From Candidatus Avimicrobium faecavium (lineage in GTDB: Bacteria > Bacillota > Clostridia > Oscillospirales > Ruminococcaceae), in NCBI GenBank assembly GCA_904419105.1, contig CAJFQR010000004.1, forward strand, positions 1-31,134: a DNA stretch of 31,134 nt, written 5' to 3'. Under the pieces are notes generated by a model. It saw only the letters and a program-made list of their open reading frames with translations. It did no database searches and was not told where the DNA came from. Of the stretch, positions 23,001-28,618 are shown in pieces. Position numbers and translations under genes: made by a program. Within the stretch, counting starts at the first letter, position 1. Each line of letters opens with the position of its first letter.

Positions 23001-23007
23001 GCAGATA

Positions 23008-24048
23008 TCAGAACAGTTTGACAATATCGTGGAAGGTAACAAAGACCATCAGCGCCATAAGTGCCAGCAGTCCCGCCATATTGATATAGCCCTCGATGTT
23101 CGGATCCAAACGCTTGCGGCGGATCATCTCCAACAGCACGAAGAAGATGCGCCCGCCGTCCAACGCCGGCAGCGGCAGCAGATTAAAGACACCGAGGTTC
23201 AGCGAAATGACCGCCACCATAATGGTGAACTGATCCAAGCCCATGGCAGCCGATTCTCCGATTGCGCCGGCAACCCCCACCGGCCCGGACATCTGCTCGA
23301 TGCCGTACCGGTCGGAGAACACCAGATCCCAGATGGAGAACCAGAGCTGCTTGGTCAGAGAGACGGTCCAGTCCAGGGCATACACCGGCACATTGAGCAG
23401 GGTCTTGGGCTCGCCAACTACGATAAAGTCGATGGTGACGATGTCCACTCCCTGGACATTTTCCATCTTGAAGTGGACATCCGGCAGTTCCACCTGCTCA
23501 CCGTCCCGCAGCACCACCAGATCCATGACCCCATCCGCCTCCCGGGAGAGGTAAAAGGAAATATCGTTGGCGGTGTGGATGCGGTGGCCGTCCATCGAGA
23601 GGATCCGGTCACCGGACTCAAGATATTGAGAGGTGACGGCATCCTCGTCAAAGGAGTGGATCACCGGTGTAGCAATGCCGTTACCGGCGGCGGTGAGCCC
23701 GAGGATAAGCAGATAGCCCAGTAGAAGGTTCATCGCCGGGCCGGCGGCCATGATGAGCAGCCGCTGCCAGGGCTTTTTGTTGCAGAAGGCCCTGCCGTCC
23801 GGGCTTTCCTGGTCCTCCTCCCCCTCCATGCTGACAAACCCGCCCACCGGGAACAGGTGCAGGGCATATAAGGTCTCCCCACGCTGGGCAGACCAGACTG
23901 TCGGACCCATGCCGATGGCGAATTCGTTGACCCGGACACCGAATTTTTTTGCGGCAACAAAGTGGCCGAACTCGTGAATCAGGATCAGTGCGCCAAACAC
24001 CAGGATGGCCAGGATAGCTGTCAAAACCGTACTCAAACTGGGTGTCAC
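23008..24048 (-). CDS. rseP: Site-2 membrane metalloprotease (RseP/RasP type)
   Basis: A 346-residue membrane zinc protease that cleaves membrane-spanning anti-sigma factors or signal-peptide remnants. The zinc site is H25-E-F-G-H29 in the first transmembrane helix; the third zinc ligand is in NLLPLPALDGGR in a later helix. Between them lies a single PDZ-like region (SGDRILSMDGHRIHTANDI, about residues 145-175). The final helix is LLALMALMVFVTF. I keep the GTG at 24048 because its first four bases form a GTGA overlap with the dxr stop, as with uppS/cdsA; the TTG at 24036, 11 bases after AAGGAG, is the alternative. It is part of the conserved cdsA-dxr-rseP block. Substrates are not encoded nearby. 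Confidence 0.92.
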   Translation of the reverse strand: MTPSLSTVLTAILAILVFGALILIHEFGHFVAAKKFGVRVNEFAIGMGPTVWSAQRGETLYALHLFPVGGFVSMEGEEDQESPDGRAFCNKKPWQRLLIMAAGPAMNLLLGYLLILGLTAAGNGIATPVIHSFDEDAVTSQYLESGDRILSMDGHRIHTANDISFYLSREADGVMDLVVLRDGEQVELPDVHFKMENVQGVDIVTIDFIVVGEPKTLLNVPVYALDWTVSLTKQLWFSIWDLVFSDRYGIEQMSGPVGVAGAIGESAAMGLDQFTIMVAVISLNLGVFNLLPLPALDGGRIFFVLLEMIRRKRLDPNIEGYINMAGLLALMALMVFVTFHDIVKLF

Positions 24049-25199
24049 TCCTTCCGGGATAGATAGGCTCTGGCGGCGGCTCTGGCCTGCCGGTCGGCTT
24101 CCAGGATCTCCTCAAGGGTATAGTCCTCGCCGGCGGCAGGGACGGTGTCCAGCGCGTGGCGCACCGTCCGGGCGATTGCCCCAAAGGGAATTTCCCCTCT
24201 GAGATAGGCATGCACTGCCTCCTCATTGGCGCCGTTGAGCACACAGGGGCAGAGGCCCCCGGCGGTAACTGCCTCGATGGCCATGGCCAAACAGGGAAAG
24301 GCCGTCAGATCCGGCGGGAAGAAGGTCATCTTTCCGACCTCGGTAAGGCTGAGATGCCGCACGGTGCTCGGCCTGCGCCGGGGATAGGTGAGGGCGTACT
24401 GGATCGAGAGCTTCATATCCGGGTCGCTGAGCTGTGCGATCACCGAGCCGTCCACGAATTCCACCGCCGAGTGGACGATGGTCTCCGGGTGGACGACAAC
24501 CTCGATCTGATCCGGACGCACACCGAAGTTCCAGACACACTCGATGAATTCGAGGCCCTTGTTCATCAGCGTCGCCGAATCGACGCTGATCTTGCGGCCC
24601 ATATTCCACTTCGGATGGGCCAGCGCCCGGGCCACCTCGGCGTGTTCGGTCTCCTCCCGGCTCATCCCGAAGAAGGGACCGCCGGAGGCTGTGAGCAGGA
24701 TCGAGCGGATGGGGTTTCCTTCCTCACCTTGCAGGCACTGGAAAATAGCGGTGTGTTCACTGTCCACCGGGATCAGCCGGGCGCCATGGGCCCGAGCAGT
24801 CTCGGTGATCAGGCGGCCGCCGGCCACCAGAGCCTCCTTATTGGCGAGCGCCACCGTCTTGCCGGCGGTAAGGGCGGCCAGCGTCGGACGCAGGCCCACC
24901 ATACCGGAGAGGGCGTTGAGCACCAGATCCGCCTCCGGCAGCGCCGCCAGCTCACAGAGCCCGTCGATGCCCGAGAGAACCTTCACATCGATATCCGCCA
25001 GCCGTCGGGATAGCTCCGCCGCGGCTGAGGCGTCATACATAACAGCATAGCGAGGAAGAAACTCCCTCGCCTGCGCTTCCACCTGGTCGACGCTGCGGTG
25101 CGCAGCGACAGCCAGGATCCGATATCCAAGGTCCCGGCAGACCTCCACCGCCTGTGTGCCGATGGAGCCCGTGGAACCCAAAATGACGATCTGTTTCAA
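24045..25199 (-). CDS. dxr: 1-deoxy-D-xylulose 5-phosphate reductoisomerase
   Basis: A 384-residue NADPH-dependent enzyme that converts DXP to MEP, the committed step of isoprenoid synthesis. The nucleotide-binding start QIVILGSTGSIGTQA, LANKEALVAGG, and the metal/substrate region with VDSEHTAIFQ, TASGGPFF and SATLMNKGLEFIE are all present. I set the start at TTG 25199, giving MKQIVILGSTGSIG as expected for the family, with AGGTGG 7 bases upstream; the GTG at 25220 has no ribosome-binding site. The stop overlaps rseP by 4 bases (GTGA). The gene lies 52 bases after cdsA. Confidence 0.96.
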   Translation of the reverse strand: MKQIVILGSTGSIGTQAVEVCRDLGYRILAVAAHRSVDQVEAQAREFLPRYAVMYDASAAAELSRRLADIDVKVLSGIDGLCELAALPEADLVLNALSGMVGLRPTLAALTAGKTVALANKEALVAGGRLITETARAHGARLIPVDSEHTAIFQCLQGEEGNPIRSILLTASGGPFFGMSREETEHAEVARALAHPKWNMGRKISVDSATLMNKGLEFIECVWNFGVRPDQIEVVVHPETIVHSAVEFVDGSVIAQLSDPDMKLSIQYALTYPRRRPSTVRHLSLTEVGKMTFFPPDLTAFPCLAMAIEAVTAGGLCPCVLNGANEEAVHAYLRGEIPFGAIARTVRHALDTVPAAGEDYTLEEILEADRQARAAARAYLSRKE

Positions 25200-25251
25200 A
25201 GTATAACCACCTGGTCTCACTCTATTCGAAGAGGCTGACGATGATGCCGCC

Positions 25252-26091
25252 TCACAGCGTGATCAGCGGCAGATACACCGACAGCAGATACACCGCCGGC
25301 AAAACAAACAGCACACTGTCGAAACGGTCCATGATCCCGCCGTGACCGGGCATGATGGAGCCGTAATCCTTGACGCCATACTGCCGTTTCAGCACCGAAG
25401 CGGACAGGTCCCCGAGGATACTGAACACCGTCAGTACCGGAGAGACGAGCGCGATGCGCAGATAGTTTGCCTCCACCGGACGGCCAAGTACCTCAGTAGC
25501 TGCCACCGAAAAGAGGCAGGAGAAAACAAGCACAGCCACCAACGCGGTGATCACGCCTCCAACTGCACCCTCCACCGTCTTTTTCGGGCTGATCTCAGGC
25601 GCCAGCTTGTGCTTGCCGCACCAGTGTCCGGCAAAGTAGGCACCGGTATCCGCCATCCAGGCGGCCATCAGTGAAAAGACGGTGTAATAAAAGCCCATCG
25701 TATAACCGCGGCTGTCCCGTATATAGATCACCGTCGACAGCGACAGCGGGATGAGAATGCAGATGAACGCCATCATCGCCACCTCTTCCACATGCATCGT
25801 AGCGTGACGGGCCAGCAGCATCGCAAAAAGCGCCAGGATAAAGGCGTAGCAGATCAGCGGCAGCAGTTCCTTGACATAGCCGACCCGGAAAAAGGGAATC
25901 AGCACCGAAAAGGTTAGTCCGATGCCGATCATCACCTTGCTGCCGCCGGGCTGAATCACCCGCAGGACCTCCTCCACTGCCATCAGTGAGATAAGGGAAA
26001 TGGCAAGGTTAAGCGCCCAGGTGTCGTAGTAATGCAGCACCACTGCCAGCACGCAGAGCCCTACGCAGGCGGTAATGATCCTCTGTTTCAC
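25252..26091 (-). CDS. cdsA: Phosphatidate cytidylyltransferase
   Basis: A 279-residue membrane enzyme that makes CDP-diacylglycerol from phosphatidate and CTP, the branch point for phospholipid synthesis. It has about seven to eight hydrophobic segments and the CDP-alcohol-type signature near the C-terminus: S, then KR, then KDYGSIMPGHGGIMDRFDS. The start is GTG at 26091: GGAGG lies 9 bases upstream, and GTGA overlaps the uppS stop by four bases, so the two genes are translationally coupled. Earlier in-frame codons lie inside uppS and are rejected. Confidence 0.95.
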   Translation of the reverse strand: MKQRIITACVGLCVLAVVLHYYDTWALNLAISLISLMAVEEVLRVIQPGGSKVMIGIGLTFSVLIPFFRVGYVKELLPLICYAFILALFAMLLARHATMHVEEVAMMAFICILIPLSLSTVIYIRDSRGYTMGFYYTVFSLMAAWMADTGAYFAGHWCGKHKLAPEISPKKTVEGAVGGVITALVAVLVFSCLFSVAATEVLGRPVEANYLRIALVSPVLTVFSILGDLSASVLKRQYGVKDYGSIMPGHGGIMDRFDSVLFVLPAVYLLSVYLPLITL

Positions 26092-26810
26092 GAGCCGATC
26101 CCTCCAAAACGCCGGCTGCGGCGCTGATATTCCTCCAGAGCGCGGTCCAGATCCGCCGGTGCAAAATCCGGCCACAGCACATCCATGAACACCAGTTCCG
26201 CATAGGCTCCCTGCCAGAGCATGAAATTTGAAAGGCGCTGCTCACCGCTCGGGCGGATGATGAGATCCACCGGCGGCTGGCCGGCCGTATAGAGCAGCGA
26301 ATTCACCAGCGCCTCATCGACGGCATCTGGGGAGATCTCTCCGGATACGGCCAGCTCTGCTGCCCGCTGTACCGCCCGCACGATCTCCGCACGGCCGCCG
26401 TAATTTAAAGCAATATTTACGGTAATACCCGGACGGCCGGCGGTACGGGCCTGAACCTCGTCGATGCGCAAGCGCAGATCTTCCGCCAGCGGAGCGGTGT
26501 CGCCGATGAAGCGCAGCACCCCTTCGTCCTCGTCGGAATGGCGTTCCAGTTCGTTCAGATAGTCCCGCAGCAGATTCATAATGGCATCGATCTCCTCCTG
26601 CGGCCGCTTCCAGTTCTCGGTGGAAAAGGCGTACACAGTCAGGTATTCAATGCCGATGTCCCGACAGTACCGGGAAATGGTGCGGAAGGTTCTGGCACCC
26701 TGCCGATGCCCGGCGCTCCGGGGCAGGGAGCGCCGCTTGGCCCAGCGGCCGTTGCCGTCCATAATAATACCGATGTGGCGGGGAAGCAACGGTGTAGCAT
26801 CCTGCTGCAC
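26088..26810 (-). CDS. uppS: Undecaprenyl diphosphate synthase (isoprenyl transferase)
   Basis: A 240-residue cis-prenyltransferase that builds the C55 carrier lipid for peptidoglycan from farnesyl and isopentenyl diphosphates. Family motifs: HIGIIMDGNGRWAKRR with the essential Asp, SAGHRQGA, YAFSTENWKRP, ALNYGGRAEI and the C-terminal IIRPSGEQRLSNFMLWQ. The GTG at 26810 has a near-perfect AAAGGAGG 8 bases upstream; the open frame reaches 26858 but begins with non-family sequence. It lies 44 bases after frr and overlaps cdsA by four bases. It links the isoprenoid genes dxr and ispG of this operon to cell-wall synthesis. Confidence 0.96.
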   Translation of the reverse strand: MQQDATPLLPRHIGIIMDGNGRWAKRRSLPRSAGHRQGARTFRTISRYCRDIGIEYLTVYAFSTENWKRPQEEIDAIMNLLRDYLNELERHSDEDEGVLRFIGDTAPLAEDLRLRIDEVQARTAGRPGITVNIALNYGGRAEIVRAVQRAAELAVSGEISPDAVDEALVNSLLYTAGQPPVDLIIRPSGEQRLSNFMLWQGAYAELVFMDVLWPDFAPADLDRALEEYQRRSRRFGGIGS

Positions 26811-26854
26811 GAGACACCCCTCCTTTCGCTCCCAGGCGGATGTACAGCACCCAC

Positions 26855-27409
26855 TCAAATTTCCATGATCTCCTTGGTCTTGCGGGCCACCATCTCATCA
26901 ACCTGCTTGCAGTACTTGTCGGTGAGGTCCTGGGTGTCCTTCTCGGCGGCCTTCAGGTCGTCCTCGGTGAGCTCCCCGGCCTTCTTCATGGCCTTGAGCT
27001 TATCCATTGCCTCACGGCGAATGTTGCGTACGCTGACCTTGGCCTCTTCCCCCTGCTTGGAGATGTCCTTGCTCAGCTCCTTGCGGCGCTCCTCAGTCAG
27101 AGGCGGAAACATCAGACGGATCACCGAACCGTCGTTCTGCGGGTTAATGCCGATATCCGAAGCATTGATGGCCTTTTCGATCTCTTTGAGGGTGCTGCGG
27201 TCCCAGGGCTGAATGGTCAGAGTGCGTGCCTCAGTGACCGAGACAGCGGCCATCTGGTTGATAGGTGTGGGCGCACCGTAGTAGTCCACCGTCACCTTGT
27301 CCAGCACGGCGGGATTGGCGCGGCCGGCGCGGATGGCGGCGTAGTCCTTGGCCAGAATGTCCAGGGTCTTGTTCATCTTGTCCTCATACTGCTTGAGATT
27401 GCTGTTCAT
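26855..27409 (-). CDS. frr: Ribosome recycling factor
   Basis: A 184-residue protein that, with EF-G, splits post-termination ribosomes. It is all family sequence: MNKTLDILAKDYAAIRAGRANP, the YYGAPTPINQMA loop, WDRSTLKEIEKAI, ND-G-SVIRLMFPPLTEERRKEL and the C-terminal helix with VRNIRREAMDKLK. Standard length. ATG at 27409 with AAAGGAGG 7 bases upstream; this site overlaps the last codons and stop of pyrH, which ends 2 bases before, so translation is likely coupled. Immediate pairing with pyrH is the normal bacterial order. Confidence 0.98.
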   Translation of the reverse strand: MNSNLKQYEDKMNKTLDILAKDYAAIRAGRANPAVLDKVTVDYYGAPTPINQMAAVSVTEARTLTIQPWDRSTLKEIEKAINASDIGINPQNDGSVIRLMFPPLTEERRKELSKDISKQGEEAKVSVRNIRREAMDKLKAMKKAGELTEDDLKAAEKDTQDLTDKYCKQVDEMVARKTKEIMEI

Positions 27410-27411
27410 AG

Positions 27412-28125
27412 TTATGCCTCCTTTACGATGGTACCAACATCTTCGCCGCAGACGGCGCGGACGATGTTTGCCGGGTCCTCCAGGCTGAACACCATCACCG
27501 GGATGTGGTTGTCCTTACACATGGTCGCGGCGGTGAGGTCCATGACCCCAAGATCCTTTTCGAGCATCTCGGTGAAGGAGAGCTCCTTATAGCGCACGGC
27601 GTCGGGGAATTTATGGGGGTCCTTGTCATAGACGCCGTCCACCAGGGTGGCCTTGAGGATGATATCCGCGCCGATCTCCGCCGCCCGCAGCGACGAGGCG
27701 GTATCGGTGGAGAAGAATGGGCTGCCGACGCCGCATCCGAAGATCACGACCCGGCCCTTTTCCAGATGGCGCACCGCCCGATTGCGGATGTAGGGCTCTG
27801 CAATGGCGGTCATCGAGATGGCGGTCTGCACCCGCACATCCAACCCCAGGCTCTCCAGGGCATCGCCGATGGCCAGGGCGTTGATGACGGTGGCCAGCAT
27901 CCCCATATAATCCGCCCGAGTGCGATCCATCTTGCCGCTGGAACGACCCCGCCAGATGTTGCCGCCTCCGACAACGATGGCCACCTCCACGCCCAGATCA
28001 ACGCACTCCTTGATGGATCTGCAGATGGTGAGCACCGTATCATCATAGTCGATGCCAAACCGGCCGTCGCCGGCAAGGGCCTCTCCGCTCAGCTTGAGCA
28101 GGACCCGTTTGTATTTGGGCTCCAT
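27412..28125 (-). CDS. pyrH: UMP kinase
   Basis: A 237-residue hexameric amino-acid-kinase-fold enzyme that phosphorylates UMP to UDP; in bacteria it is typically GTP-activated and UTP-inhibited. Seen: RVLLKLSGEALAGD (phosphate loop), VAIVVGGGNIWRG, TRADYMGMLATVINALA, VVIFGCGVGSPFFSTDTAS and DGVYDKDPHK. I use the ATG at 28125, with AGGAG 10 bases upstream; the GTG at 28134 is only 1 base after it. It is the first gene of the minus-strand operon that reaches polC, with a promoter at 28187-28215. The usual upstream rpsB and tsf genes are absent. Confidence 0.97.
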   Translation of the reverse strand: MEPKYKRVLLKLSGEALAGDGRFGIDYDDTVLTICRSIKECVDLGVEVAIVVGGGNIWRGRSSGKMDRTRADYMGMLATVINALAIGDALESLGLDVRVQTAISMTAIAEPYIRNRAVRHLEKGRVVIFGCGVGSPFFSTDTASSLRAAEIGADIILKATLVDGVYDKDPHKFPDAVRYKELSFTEMLEKDLGVMDLTAATMCKDNHIPVMVFSLEDPANIVRAVCGEDVGTIVKEA

Positions 28126-28186
28126 TCCAGTCACGCTCCTAACGCTTCATTTGTTCTGCGTGATCCCTGCCGGGATACTACTCAAT

Positions 28187-28215
28187 ATTTTACCGTAATC
28201 CGGGGACGGTGTAAA
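28187..28215 (-). promoter_or_regulatory. Promoter of the pyrH-frr-uppS-cdsA-dxr-rseP-ispG-polC operon
   Basis: TTTACA (28210-28215) and TAAAAT (28187-28192), both 5 of 6 matches, are separated by exactly 17 bases on the minus strand. Transcription would start near 28180, giving a leader of about 55 nt. I see no other promoter of this quality before polC. Confidence 0.75.
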
Positions 28216-28281
28216 GAGCCTTTTCGGCCCGGCAGACCCCGGCGGACATTTTGCGGGGCACTTCCGTCCTGCTACTCCGCA

Positions 28282-28318
28282 AAAGACCCGGGCGCGGGAG
28301 CTCCCGGCCCGGGTCTTT
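28282..28318 (-). terminator. Rho-independent terminator after the rubredoxin gene
   Basis: AAAGACCCGGGC pairs perfectly with GCCCGGGTCTTT (12 bp), with an inner 6-bp CGGGAG/CTCCCG stem at the top. On the minus strand it is followed by TTTTGC. It separates the rubredoxin transcript from the pyrH promoter. Confidence 0.8.
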
Positions 28319-28346
28319 GCCAGAACGAAATACCAGCTCGAACCTG

Positions 28347-28505
28347 TTATTCCTTCTCGAAGAGATCCTTGCCAACGCCGCAGAGCGGGCAGACATAATC
28401 GTCGGGAAGATCCTCCCACTTGGTGCCGGCGGCGATGCCGTTGTCCGGCTCACCGACCGCCTCGTCGTAGACATAACCGCAAACGGTGCAGACATACTTT
28501 GCCAT
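28347..28505 (-). CDS. Rubredoxin
   Basis: A 52-residue iron protein with one Fe bound by four Cys: CTVCGY near residue 6 and CPLCGV near 39, plus the conserved YDEAVGEPDNGIAAGTKWEDLPDDYVCP. Rubredoxins pass single electrons in anaerobes, for example to superoxide reductase or rubrerythrin-type peroxide scavengers; none of those genes is in the window. I use the ATG at 28505, with AAAGGAGG 7 bases upstream and a normal rubredoxin N-terminus. An in-frame ATG at 28577 would add 24 residues of non-family sequence and lies directly against its AAAGGAG, so it is unlikely. Own promoter and terminator: monocistronic. Confidence 0.97.
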   Translation of the reverse strand: MAKYVCTVCGYVYDEAVGEPDNGIAAGTKWEDLPDDYVCPLCGVGKDLFEKE

Positions 28506-28528
28506 ATTGACAGCCTCCTTTTTTTCTG

Positions 28529-28546
28529 CCGGCGGTTCCCCGCCGG
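28529..28546 (-). other. 5' leader hairpin with a GNRA loop before the rubredoxin gene
   Basis: On the minus strand CCGGCGG, GGAA loop, CCGCCGG form a perfect 7-bp stem with a GNRA-type tetraloop, ending 10 bases before the AAGGAGG site. No T-run follows. It resembles the leader hairpin at 108-132 in placement and could stabilise the mRNA. Confidence 0.45.
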
Positions 28547-28589
28547 TGTCTTGGTTCCGATGCCCTTTACGGTGCATCTCCTTTCCCCT

Positions 28590-28618
28590 ATTATAAACAA
28601 AACGAGAGCATTTTACAA
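28590..28618 (-). promoter_or_regulatory. Promoter of the rubredoxin gene, overlapping the uvrA stop
   Basis: TTGTAA (28613-28618) and a perfect TATAAT (28590-28595) are exactly 17 bases apart on the minus strand. The -35 hexamer contains the uvrA stop codon. No terminator lies between uvrA and this promoter, so uvrA transcripts may read into the rubredoxin gene. Confidence 0.7.

Noticed and set aside
28190..28600. 136-codon minus-strand frame around the rubredoxin gene
   Set aside because: It is a different frame of the same strand; rubredoxin itself is unambiguous and the frame passes through a terminator hairpin.
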